Positions 20,161 to 29,822 of a stretch of DNA of 64,000 nt are shown in pieces. A model generated the notes under the pieces. That model was not told where the DNA came from. It searched no databases and worked only from the letters and a program-made list of their open reading frames with translations. The stretch comes from Acidobacteriota bacterium (lineage in GTDB: Bacteria > Acidobacteriota > Thermoanaerobaculia > UBA5066 > Gp7-AA6): the NCBI GenBank assembly GCA_027307335.1, contig DAHUXD010000060.1:1-64000 (forward strand), given 5' to 3'. Numbering within the stretch: position 1 is the first letter of the stretch; the number at the start of each line of letters is the position of its first letter. Position numbers and translations under genes: made by a program.

Positions 20161-21159
20161 ATGCCGAGCGCCCTCACCAACGCCGTCCTGACGTACGGCC
20201 TGCCGCTCGTGTTCGTCGTCGTGCTGCTCGAGCAGCTCGGCGCTCCGATTCCGGCCATTCCGGTGCTCATCGTCGCCGGCGCGTTGTCGCTCGACCGGGA
20301 CCTCTCCGCCTGGCAGGTCCTGCTCGTGGCGATCGTCGCGTCGCTCATCGCGGACAGCGTCTGGTTCCTGCTCGGCCGGTCGCAGGGGCAACGCGTCCTG
20401 AAAACGCTGTGCCGCATCTCGCTGTCGCCCGACTCGTGCGTGCGCCAGACGGAGTCCGTCTTCGAGCGCTGGGGGATGCCGTCGCTGCTGGTGGCCAAGT
20501 TCATTCCCGGCTTCTCGACCGTCGCTCCGCCGATGGCCGGCGCGACGGGGGCGGGCATCGACGAGTTTCTGCTCTACGACGGCGGCGGCGCGCTGCTCTG
20601 GGCGGGGGCGGGCGTCGTGGCCGGGCTGATCTTCCACCGGGCCATCGACCGCGCGCTAGCGTACCTCGCCTCGTTCGGGAGCGCGGCGTTCGCCCTGCTC
20701 GGGGCGGGGCTCGTGGCCTTCATCGCCGTCAAGTGGTGGCAGCGGCGGCGCTTCTACAAGGTCCTCCGCATGGCGCGGATTTCCGTCGACGACCTGCGCC
20801 GCCTCATGGACGAGGGCAAGAGCCCGATCGTGCTCGACGTGCGGACCGTCAAGGGCCGCTCGCTCGACCCGAGGCGGATCCAGGGAGCCGCCGTCTTCGA
20901 CGTCGATCACATCGACGACGCGCTGAGGGACCTGCCGCGCGACCGGGAGATCGTTCTCTACTGCACCTGACCGAACGAGGCGTCGGCGGCCCGTGTGGCT
21001 CGCATGCTGATGGACAGGGGGTTTACGCTGGTGCGTCCGCTCGCGGGCGGCCTCGAGGCGTGGGTCGAGGCCGGCTACGCCCTCGACGTCGAGCCGCTCA
21101 TCGCGATCCGCCCGTCGGGATCCTTCGACAAGACTTCGACCGGCTTCCCGCGGCAGTAA
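20161..21159 (+). CDS. DedA-family membrane protein fused to rhodanese domain, with in-frame TGA (candidate selenoprotein)
   Basis: Residues 1 to about 200 form a DedA/VTT membrane domain (EQLGAPIPAIPVLIVAGAL near residue 24, FIPGFSTVAPPMAGAT near 114, four to five helices). Residues from about 208 form a rhodanese domain (IVLDVRTVKG, then EIVLYCT at residues 263-269). Codon 270 (20968-20970) is TGA. The frame then continues PNEASAARVARMLMDRG and RPLAGGLEAW to TAA at 21157-21159 with the same GC-rich third positions. From family knowledge, DedA-rhodanese fusions usually read YCTCPNEAS here, so the TGA stands exactly at a Cys, giving C268-T-U270. The first Cys is the expected persulfide-forming residue. 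If TGA were a true stop the rhodanese domain would lose its second half. A nonsense mutation cannot be excluded without homologs. Confidence 0.75.
20979..21008 (+). promoter_or_regulatory. Candidate bacterial SECIS hairpin
   Basis: A hand-drawn fold directly after the TGA pairs 20979-20983 with 21004-21008, 20986-20987 with 21002-21003, and 20988-20991 with 20997-21000, with small bulges and apical loop CGUGU (20992-20996). The loop begins 21 nt after the TGA and has G in its second position, as bacterial SECIS elements usually do. Fold energy was not computed. Confidence 0.4.
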
Positions 21160-21186
21160 GATTCCCGAAAGAGGAGGACTCTCCAT

Positions 21187-21483
21187 ATGCGTCACTCGAG
21201 GATGGTCGCCGCGAGCCTCGCCCTGGCTTCCTTGCTGTCGTCGTTGCCGGCCGCGGCCGCGAGCCCCGACAAGTACCAGGTGACCGGGCAGGTGGTCGAG
21301 GTCACGGATTCCATGATCGTCGTCATGAAGGGCAAGGAGCGCTTCGAGATGGCGCGCGATGCCTCGACGAAGGTCAACGGGGATCTCAAGGTGGGCGCCA
21401 AGATCACGGCGCAGTACAAGATCACCGCCACGTCGGTCGAAGTCAAGGCCGACAAGGCCGCGACGACGAAGAAGAGCAAGTGA
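21187..21483 (+). CDS. Small secreted protein of unknown function
   Basis: The 98-residue exported protein has a signal peptide (residues 1-25, cleavage near PAAAA-SPDK) and a compact beta-rich domain: YQVTGQVVEVTDSMIVVMKG, then ERFEMARDASTKV, KVGAKITAQYKITATSVEVK. This pattern resembles small OB-like/DUF5666-type periplasmic proteins. The Lys-rich tail ends in KKSK. A strong ribosome-binding site (AGAGGAGG) lies upstream and a terminator follows, so it may be the second gene of the DedA-rhodanese transcript (27-nt gap). Function unknown. Confidence 0.75.
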   Translation: MRHSRMVAASLALASLLSSLPAAAASPDKYQVTGQVVEVTDSMIVVMKGKERFEMARDASTKVNGDLKVGAKITAQYKITATSVEVKADKAATTKKSK

Positions 21484-21510
21484 ACTTCGCGCGGTAGCGC
21501 GAACATCATC

Positions 21511-21540
21511 GGGCCGCCTCCGGGCGGCCCTTCCTTTTCC
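21511..21540 (+). terminator. Intrinsic terminator
   Basis: GGGCCGCC / GGCGGCCC form an 8-bp stem with a 4-nt loop, followed by TTCCTTTTCC, after the small secreted protein gene and before the convergent kdsA. Confidence 0.8.
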
Positions 21541-21543
21541 GGC

Positions 21544-22347
21544 TCAGCCGGTGAGGCGCCGCGCCGCGGCCGTGAGCTCGAGGATCGAGCGCAGGAGCAC
21601 CGGGATCGTCTTCACGTCGAGCTGAGTGGTCCTGTCCGAGAGGGCATGGTCGGGGTCGTCGTGGACCTCCATGAAGAACCCGTCCACGCTGCCCGTGGCC
21701 GCGGCGGCCCGCGCGAGGTACGGGGCGTACTGTTTCAGGCCGCCGGTCTCCCTGCCCCCGCCCGGCAGCTGCAGGGAATGGGTGACGTCGTACACGACCG
21801 GATACCCGAACGCCGCCATGATCGGGAAGCTGCGCATGTCGACGACGAGGTTGTGGTAGCCGAAGCTCGCGCCGCGCTCGCACAGCAGGATCTTCTCGTT
21901 GCCCTCGGCGCGGATCTTCTCGATCACGTGGTCCATGTCGTCCGGGGCCATGAACTGGCCCTTCTTCACGTTGACGGCCTTGCCCGTCCGGGCGATGGCC
22001 GTGACGAGGTCCGTCTGGCGCGAGAGGAACGCCGGGATCTGGAGCACGTCGAGGACCCCGGCGGCGGCCGCCGCCTGCCCGGGCTCGTGCACGTCGGCGA
22101 TCACCGGCAGGCCGGTCTTCGCCTTGACCTCCGCGAGGATCGACAGGCCCTCCTCGAGGCCCGGCCCGCGGTACGAATCCTTCGACGACCGGTTGGCCTT
22201 GTCGTAGGAGGACTTGAAGACGAGTCGCGCGCCGGTCTCCTCGCCGATCTTCTTCAGCCGCTCGGCCATCCGCAGCGAGTGCTCGCGCGACTCGATCACG
22301 CAGGGGCCCGCGAAGAAGACGGGCGGAGCTCCTCCGCCCGCGATCAC
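21544..22347 (-). CDS. kdsA: 3-deoxy-8-phosphooctulonate synthase
   Basis: KdsA condenses arabinose-5-P and phosphoenolpyruvate to Kdo-8-P. The 267-residue TIM-barrel product shows FFAGPCVIES near residue 10, FKSSYDKANRSS near 41, RGPGLEEG, then GQFMAPDDM near 130 and YDVTHSLQLPGG near 190. The Cys in AGPCVIES is the position that binds metal in metal-dependent KdsA enzymes. GTG 22347 is the best start; there is no strong ribosome-binding site and the start lies 32 nt after the pyrG stop. Confidence 0.94.
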   Translation of the reverse strand: MIAGGGAPPVFFAGPCVIESREHSLRMAERLKKIGEETGARLVFKSSYDKANRSSKDSYRGPGLEEGLSILAEVKAKTGLPVIADVHEPGQAAAAAGVLDVLQIPAFLSRQTDLVTAIARTGKAVNVKKGQFMAPDDMDHVIEKIRAEGNEKILLCERGASFGYHNLVVDMRSFPIMAAFGYPVVYDVTHSLQLPGGGRETGGLKQYAPYLARAAAATGSVDGFFMEVHDDPDHALSDRTTQLDVKTIPVLLRSILELTAAARRLTG

Positions 22348-22379
22348 CCCGGGAGCGATCGAGACGGCTCGCCCCGGGC

Positions 22380-24778
<2,399 letters not shown>

Positions 24779-24794
24779 GCAATCATCAGCGGCG

Positions 24795-24802
24795 ATAGTA
24801 TC
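24795..24802. promoter_or_regulatory. Overlapping divergent -10 elements (kdsB / unknown gene)
   Basis: ATAGTATC reads TAGTAT on the plus strand (24796-24801, 13 nt before TTG 24815) and ATACTAT on the minus strand (17 nt before the kdsB ATG). Both could be -10 hexamers, which would make the two promoters mutually exclusive. Confidence 0.35.
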
Positions 24803-24814
24803 CTCGGCTCCGAC

Positions 24815-25417
24815 TTGCGTCAAGAAACCGCCCCGCGCGCGCCGTTTTCGCACGGTTCCGCGCGACGCGCGCTCCTCGCCCTGGCCCTCCTGATCGCGAC
24901 GGTCGCCGGGGCGAGCTCGTGGCATCGCCGGGTGGAGGACCGCCGCCATCTCTCGACGGGCCGGGCCGAGTGGATCTGGTACGCGCGCGCGGGCCGGATG
25001 CCGCAGCCGCTCCACTTCTACGCGTTTCGCGATTTCGATCTCGCCGCGGCGCCGGGGCCGGCGCGCGCGCTCGTCTTCGCGGATCCCGAGGCGGTGCTGT
25101 GGGTCGACGGCGCGCGGGTGGCGGAGCTGCGTCAGAAGCCCGGCGACGTACTCGCGATCGTCGACCTCGCGCCGCACCTGCGCGCCGGAAGGAACCGCCT
25201 CGTCCTCGAGGCGTCGAGCGAAGACGGCATCGGCGGGCTCCTGTTCTGGGTCGAGGGGGAGGGCATCGACTCGGCGGCGATGGCCTCGGGTCCGGGATGG
25301 CGCGTCACCCGCGACGCGCGCGAGGCCGAGTCGGGAGCCGGACGGCCGGCCATCGTGTGGGGACGGCCGCCGCAGGCGCCCTGGGGATACCCGGAGCGGC
25401 CCGCCGCCGGGCGCTAG
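24815..25417 (+). CDS. Membrane-anchored protein with galactose-binding-like (jelly-roll) domain
   Basis: The 200-residue protein of unknown role begins with a basic segment and one membrane helix (RRALLALALLIATVAGASSW). A periplasmic domain follows with the pattern RAEWIWYARAGRMPQPLHFYAFRDFDL, FADPEAVLWVDGARVAEL, VDLAPHLRAGRNRLVLEAS. That order resembles the N-terminal galactose-binding-like domain of rhamnosidases and sugar hydrolases (WIW...FRKxF...D....VNG...L..G.N.L). No catalytic domain is attached. The TTG start at 24815 is the only plausible one in frame. Its stop shares the CTAG tetramer with the convergent TPR gene. Confidence 0.6.
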   Translation: MRQETAPRAPFSHGSARRALLALALLIATVAGASSWHRRVEDRRHLSTGRAEWIWYARAGRMPQPLHFYAFRDFDLAAAPGPARALVFADPEAVLWVDGARVAELRQKPGDVLAIVDLAPHLRAGRNRLVLEASSEDGIGGLLFWVEGEGIDSAAMASGPGWRVTRDAREAESGAGRPAIVWGRPPQAPWGYPERPAAGR

Positions 25418-25791
25418 ACCTGGATCGCCGCCTGGACCTTCTGGACCAGCGCGTCGAGGGCCTCGCGCGCGGCGACGCAGAGGGGGTTCGAGCCGTCGTA
25501 GGCGGCGAGCGCGATCACCTTCCTGTACCCCGCCACCGCCGCCTCGAGGTCGTTCAAGCCCTTATCGTGGATTTTCGCGGCGAGCAGGCGCGCGGCCAGG
25601 TGGCGTGGCGCGACCTCGATCGCTTTGCCGCAGAACACCAGGGCGACGTCGAACCGCTCCTCGGCCGCGGCGAGACGGGCCCTCCGGTAGTAGAGATCCG
25701 CTTCGCCGGATGGATCCGTCTGACCAGGAAGGAGTTGGGATAGATTTTTCAGGGTTTCCGCGAGGACCGTCCAAGAGTTGGAAACTGTCAT
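25414..25791 (-). CDS. Small TPR-like helical protein
   Basis: The 125-residue, mostly helical cytoplasmic protein carries TPR-like helix pairs: ADLYYRRARLAAAEERFDVALVFCGKAIEVAP, ARLLAAKIHDKGLNDLEAAVAGYRKVIALA. No signal peptide or enzyme motif is seen. It probably mediates protein contacts, but its partner is unknown. It has a clear promoter with leaderless spacing and ends on a CTAG shared with the convergent gene. Confidence 0.6.
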   Translation of the reverse strand: MTVSNSWTVLAETLKNLSQLLPGQTDPSGEADLYYRRARLAAAEERFDVALVFCGKAIEVAPRHLAARLLAAKIHDKGLNDLEAAVAGYRKVIALAAYDGSNPLCVAAREALDALVQKVQAAIQV

Positions 25792-25799
25792 CTGGAGAC

Positions 25800-25827
25800 A
25801 GTGTACGCCTTTTTGGTCGGTTGGCAA
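25800..25827 (-). promoter_or_regulatory. Promoter TTGCCA-N16-TACACT of the TPR gene
   Basis: On the minus strand TTGCCA (25827-25822) and TACACT (25805-25800) are separated by 16 nt. The -10 ends 8 nt before the ATG at 25791, implying a leaderless transcript. Confidence 0.6.
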
Positions 25828-25951
25828 TAAAAATTTAGAAGAATGAATGAACAAACCTTCTTTTGTATGGCTATAGGGGAGCCGAAGTGCTCCCGAATAA
25901 ATTAAGGTAAACAGTGAAAAATTCCGATGATCATTAGGGCCGGGCCGGAAC
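25828..25951. other. AT-rich intergenic segment
   Basis: This short stretch is markedly AT-rich compared with its surroundings. It holds a small hairpin GGGAGC-CGAAGT-GCTCCC (about 25878-25895) that could terminate the polyprenyl synthase transcript from the right. No coding sequence is recognised. Confidence 0.5.
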
Positions 25952-26953
25952 TCAGCGAATCCGATCGATGACCGATTCCGTCGCGAGCAGAAGGCCTTCC
26001 CTGGCCGCGGAGTCCGGAAACGCTCCGAGCGCCACGCGCGCGGCGCCCGCGTAGTCGCGCGCGAGCGCGCGTGTCTCCGGGATGCCGTCGTAACGGTCGA
26101 CGATCGAGAGAATCTCCGAGGTCTGCACCGACCGGAACTCGCGCTCCTTGAGCACGGTCGCGACCTTCTCGCGCTCGGCGACTCCGGCACGCGGCAGCGC
26201 GAGCAGGAGCGGCATCGTCAGCTTGCCCTCGCGCAGGTCGTTCAAGACCGGCTTGCCGACGTCCTTCTCGTTGCCCGTGTAGTCGAGCAGGTCGTCGATC
26301 AGCTGGAACGCCATGCCCAGGCAGCGGCCGTACTCCGCCAGCCGCTCCGCCGCGACGAGGTCGCCGCGCGGCGCGAAGTGCGCCGGCAGCCGGCACGCGG
26401 CGGCGAAGAGGTCCGCGGTCTTGCGGCGCGTGATCTCGAGCGCCTCCTCCTTCGTCACCTGGAGGACGCCTTCCTTCTCGATGCCGATGATCTCGCCCTC
26501 GATCATCGAGAGGGTCGTGTCCGAGAGCACCTTCAGGATCGTGAGGTCGCCCTCGTCGAGCGCGATGCCCATCGACATCGTGTAGAGGTAGTCGCCGAAG
26601 AGCACGGTGAGGTTGTTGCCCCAGCGCGCGTTCGCCGACTTGCGGCCGCGCCGCAGGCTCGCCTCGTCGATGATGTCGTCGTGGACGAGCGTCGCGGTGT
26701 GGATGAACTCGATGACGGCGGCGTATCGCACGTCCTTCTCGCCGCGATAGTCGAGGAGCCGGGACGAGAGCAGCAGGAGCGCCGGGCGGATGCGCTTGCC
26801 GCCGCCCTGCGCGAGATACGCGCCGATCCGGTCGATGGTCGGGATCGGGGACCGGAAGTGGAGCAGCAGCTCCTCCTCGACCCGGGCGAGCTTGTCGGAG
26901 ATCAGATCGTAGGCGCGCTTCAGGCGCACGTCCTGCAGGGGCGAGGCGGTCAT
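25952..26953 (-). CDS. Polyprenyl diphosphate synthase (trans-isoprenyl diphosphate synthase)
   Basis: This enzyme elongates allylic diphosphates with isopentenyl diphosphate, most likely to the side chain of the respiratory quinone. The 333-residue product has the first Asp-rich motif HDDIIDEASLRRG near residue 92 and the second QLIDDLLDYTG near residue 218, plus GGGKRIRPAL near residue 50. Small residues before the first motif fit a long-chain (octaprenyl-like) enzyme, but chain length cannot be decided. The start overlaps the yajQ stop (ATGA). Confidence 0.93.
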   Translation of the reverse strand: MTASPLQDVRLKRAYDLISDKLARVEEELLLHFRSPIPTIDRIGAYLAQGGGKRIRPALLLLSSRLLDYRGEKDVRYAAVIEFIHTATLVHDDIIDEASLRRGRKSANARWGNNLTVLFGDYLYTMSMGIALDEGDLTILKVLSDTTLSMIEGEIIGIEKEGVLQVTKEEALEITRRKTADLFAAACRLPAHFAPRGDLVAAERLAEYGRCLGMAFQLIDDLLDYTGNEKDVGKPVLNDLREGKLTMPLLLALPRAGVAEREKVATVLKEREFRSVQTSEILSIVDRYDGIPETRALARDYAGAARVALGAFPDSAAREGLLLATESVIDRIR

Positions 26954-27447
26954 CGGTAGTTCGTGAACTGCAGCGGCACGCCGAAGTCGCGGCCGCGCAG
27001 GAGGGCCATCACCGTCTGGAGGTCGTCCTTCGACCTCCCGGCGATCCGCACCTGGTCCGCCTGGATCGAGGCCTGCACCTTCAGCTTCTGGTCCTTGATC
27101 GCCTTGACGATCTCCTTGGCCTTCTCCGTGGGGATGCCCTGCTGCACCTTGGCCACCTGCCGCACGGTGGCGCCCGCCGCCGGTTCGATCTTGCCGTAGT
27201 CGAGCGCCTTGACGGCGATTCCCCGCTTGACGAGCCGCGTCTCGAGGATGTCCACGACCGACTTCAGCTTCGACTCGTCGTCGGAGATCAGCGTCAGGGC
27301 GAGCTCCTTCTCGTTCCAGTCGATCGAGGACTTGGACCCCCGGAAGTCGAACCGGGTGCCGATCTCCTTGCCCGCCTGCTGGACGGCGTTGGAGACCTCC
27401 TGCAGGTCGACCTTGGACACGACGTCGAAGGAAAACTCCTGGGCCAT
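26950..27447 (-). CDS. yajQ: YajQ family cyclic di-GMP-binding protein
   Basis: The 165-residue product is a member of the YajQ/UPF0234 family, nucleotide-binding proteins shown in some species to bind cyclic di-GMP. Family features include MAQEFSFDVVSKVDLQEVSNAVQQ at the N-terminus, TRFDFRGSKSSI near residue 32, and AKEIVKAIKDQKLKVQASIQ with the C-terminal RDFGVPLQFTNYR. ATG 27447 gives the usual start. It is upstream of and coupled with the polyprenyl synthase gene. Confidence 0.93.
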   Translation of the reverse strand: MAQEFSFDVVSKVDLQEVSNAVQQAGKEIGTRFDFRGSKSSIDWNEKELALTLISDDESKLKSVVDILETRLVKRGIAVKALDYGKIEPAAGATVRQVAKVQQGIPTEKAKEIVKAIKDQKLKVQASIQADQVRIAGRSKDDLQTVMALLRGRDFGVPLQFTNYR

Positions 27448-27482
27448 TCGGGGGGATTCTATTCGACGGCCGGCTGCCAACT

Positions 27483-27514
27483 CCCTCTCCCTCCGGGAGA
27501 GGGCGGGGGTGAGG
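27483..27514. repeat. Dispersed hairpin repeat, copy 2
   Basis: CCCTCTCCC (27483-27491), loop TCC, GGGAGAGGG (27495-27503) followed by CGGGGGTGAGG. Same element as at 15768-15803 and 54088-54125. Confidence 0.8.
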
Positions 27515-27541
27515 TCGATGACTGAGGGCCGCAGTCCGACT

Positions 27542-28204
27542 TTACTGCGTGACCGTCCGGGTGCCCTTCGGTCCCTCGACGCGGTAGTCCGCGGCGGGGC
27601 GCGCCTTTTCGGGTTTCCAGGCGTCGAATCGGAATTCGGTCCGGTTGCCCGACGTGTCCTGGTAGGAGAGCGCGTCGACCCGTCCGCTCGCCGCGATCAC
27701 GAGCTTCAGCCAGGAGAGCTCGGAGTCCGCGGCGCGGGGCTTCAGAACGACCGCGCCGGAGGGGTCGAGCGAGATCTCGTACCTCGCGGCGAGCGATTCG
27801 GGCTGCTCCAGGAACACGAGCGGGAGGCGCGCGCGCTCGTCGGGGGAGAGGCGGTGCACCGTGAGCTGCTTGTCCTCCGGGGAGTAGAAGCGGCCCTCGC
27901 CGCCGTCGTACGTGAACACCTTGACGTCGGGCGCATAGTCGAAGCGCAGGCGCTCCGGCGCCTGCACCCACACGGTGCCCGACTCGCGGCGCGCCGTCGA
28001 GAATCCCGCGGGCGTGTAGATCTGCGTGAACGGCGACTCGAAGGCGGCGCCCGTCGAGTACGCGGCCGTCGCCTTCGCGAGGAGTCCCATCGCCTCGGCG
28101 GGTCCCGCGCTCCGGGCGGCGAGCGACGCCGCGGCGAGCCCGAGCAGCAACGCCCTTCCGGGCGCCCTCTGGAACCGGAACGGCGGCCGGCGCGCGCTCC
28201 TCAA
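27542..28204 (-). CDS. LolA-like outer-membrane lipoprotein carrier protein
   Basis: This is a predicted periplasmic protein of the LolA family, which ferries lipoproteins to the outer membrane. The 220-residue product has a signal peptide (RALLLGLAAASLAARSAGPAEA) and the LolA fold pattern: FESPFTQIYTPAGFSTARRESGTVWVQAPERLRFDYA, VFTYDGGEGRFYSPEDKQ, LVFLEQPESL, then WLKLVIAASGRVDALSYQDTSGNRTEFRF. The TTG start at 28204 overlaps the purH stop (TTGA). Carrier function is inferred from the fold. Confidence 0.82.
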   Translation of the reverse strand: MRSARRPPFRFQRAPGRALLLGLAAASLAARSAGPAEAMGLLAKATAAYSTGAAFESPFTQIYTPAGFSTARRESGTVWVQAPERLRFDYAPDVKVFTYDGGEGRFYSPEDKQLTVHRLSPDERARLPLVFLEQPESLAARYEISLDPSGAVVLKPRAADSELSWLKLVIAASGRVDALSYQDTSGNRTEFRFDAWKPEKARPAADYRVEGPKGTRTVTQ

Positions 28205-29793
28205 TGCCGGAAGTGCCGTCGCGGTGCGACCAGGAAGGCGAGGCCGCGCTCGTCCGCCGCCGCGACGATCTCCTGGTCGCGGATCGAGCCGCCGGGCGCG
28301 ACGATCGCGGTCACACCGGCCTCCGCGAGGATGTCGACGCCGTCGCGGAACGGGAAGAACGCGTCGGAGGCGGCGCCGCAGTTGACGATGGGGAGCACCG
28401 GCTTGGTCACGGCCAGGCGGCAGGCGTCGACGCGGCTCATCTGGCCGGCGCCGATTCCGATCGTCTGCCTCGCGTTCGCGATCACGATCGCGTTCGACTT
28501 GACGCGGCGCGCCACGCGCCATGCGAGCTCGCACGCCGCCCGCTCGACCGCGGTGGGCTTGCGCTGGGAGGCGAGCTTCCAGGACGCGCTCTGGTCCGGC
28601 TCGCTGTCGGAGTCCTGCAGGAGCAGGCCGCCCTCGATCCGCTTCCAGTCGAGGCCCGGCGCGGGATGGCGCGAGACCGGGAGCCGCAGGAGACGGATGT
28701 TCGGCTTCTTCGCGAAGAAGGCGAGGGCCTCCTCGCTGAACTCGTCCGCCGCGACGACCTCGACGAAGTGCTGCAGCACGAGCGATGCCACGGCGCCGTC
28801 CACCGGCCCGCGGATCGCGATGATCCCTCCGAACGCCGCGAGCGGGTCGCAGGCGAAGGCCCGCCCGAACGCCTCCGAGAGCGTCTCGCCGACGCCGACG
28901 CCGCACGGGTTGTTGTGCTTGACGATGACGGCGGCGGGTCCCTCGAAGTCCCGGGCGAGCGCCACCGCGGAGTCGAGGTCGAGCAGGTTGTTGAAGGAGA
29001 GCTCCTTGCCCTGGAGCATCTGGAAGTGCACGAGCGAGTCGGGAGGCGCCGACCGGAACGCGTACAGCGCGGCCCGCTGGTGCGGGTTCTCGCCGTAGCG
29101 GAGCGCGCCGACCCGGTCGAACGCGAACACGAGGTTCTCGGGGAAGCCGTACGGCTCGCGCGCGGCGGCGGCGAAGTAGCCGGCGATGGCGGCGTCGTAG
29201 GCGGCGGTGCGCGAGAACGCCCGTGCGGCCAGCCGCTCGCGGGTGGCGAGCGAGGTGCCGCCGCTCGTCCGGACCTCCTGGAGCACCGACGCGTAGTCGG
29301 CGGGATCGACGATCACGGCGACCCGCTTGTGGTTCTTCGCGGCCGCCCGGATCATCGCCGGGCCTCCCACGTCGATCATCTCGATGACCTCGCCGCGGGC
29401 CTTTCCCGCCGCGACGGTCTTCTCGAACGGGTAGAGGTTGACCACGACGAGGTCGAACGCCTCGATCGACTCCTGCTTCATGTCGCGCGCGTGGTCGTCG
29501 CGCGAGTCGTCGGCGAGCACACCGCCGAAGACCCGGGGATGGAGCGTCTTCACGCGCCCGCCGAGGATCTCGGGGAAGCCCGTGATCTCCTCGACGAGCG
29601 CCACGGGGACGCCTGCCTCCTTCAGGTGAGCCGCGGTGCCCCCGGTCGAGACGAGGCGGACGCCATTTTCCGCGAGGGCCTTGGCGAACTCCGCGATTCC
29701 TTCCTTGTCGTGGACCGAGATCAGCGCGCGGCGCACGGGGGAAAGGTCGGCGGGGGACGAAGAGGCACCGGCGGAAACGGAAGGCTCGGCCAT
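28201..29793 (-). CDS. purH: Bifunctional AICAR formyltransferase/IMP cyclohydrolase
   Basis: PurH performs the last two steps of purine synthesis. The 530-residue product has the N-terminal IMP cyclohydrolase (MGS-like) domain (ALISVHDKEGIAEFAKAL near residue 23, GGRVKTLHPRVFGGVL) and the C-terminal AICAR transformylase with the catalytic KHNNPCGVG near residue 290 and the SDAFFPFRDGVDIL signature near 475. ATG 29793 follows a TATATT hexamer by 9 nt. The length is normal. Confidence 0.96.
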   Translation of the reverse strand: MAEPSVSAGASSSPADLSPVRRALISVHDKEGIAEFAKALAENGVRLVSTGGTAAHLKEAGVPVALVEEITGFPEILGGRVKTLHPRVFGGVLADDSRDDHARDMKQESIEAFDLVVVNLYPFEKTVAAGKARGEVIEMIDVGGPAMIRAAAKNHKRVAVIVDPADYASVLQEVRTSGGTSLATRERLAARAFSRTAAYDAAIAGYFAAAAREPYGFPENLVFAFDRVGALRYGENPHQRAALYAFRSAPPDSLVHFQMLQGKELSFNNLLDLDSAVALARDFEGPAAVIVKHNNPCGVGVGETLSEAFGRAFACDPLAAFGGIIAIRGPVDGAVASLVLQHFVEVVAADEFSEEALAFFAKKPNIRLLRLPVSRHPAPGLDWKRIEGGLLLQDSDSEPDQSASWKLASQRKPTAVERAACELAWRVARRVKSNAIVIANARQTIGIGAGQMSRVDACRLAVTKPVLPIVNCGAASDAFFPFRDGVDILAEAGVTAIVAPGGSIRDQEIVAAADERGLAFLVAPRRHFRH

Positions 29794-29802
29794 CGGGCCC
29801 GC

Positions 29803-29808
29803 AATATA
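29803..29808 (-). promoter_or_regulatory. -10 element (TATATT) of purH
   Basis: On the minus strand TATATT ends 9 nt before the purH ATG, again predicting a leaderless mRNA. Confidence 0.55.
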
Positions 29809-29822
29809 GCGAAAACGGCCGC

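Noticed and set aside
20968-20970. TGA in DedA-rhodanese as simple frameshift
   Set aside because: The frame is the same before and after the TGA, so no shift is needed. A point mutation or sequence error remains possible.
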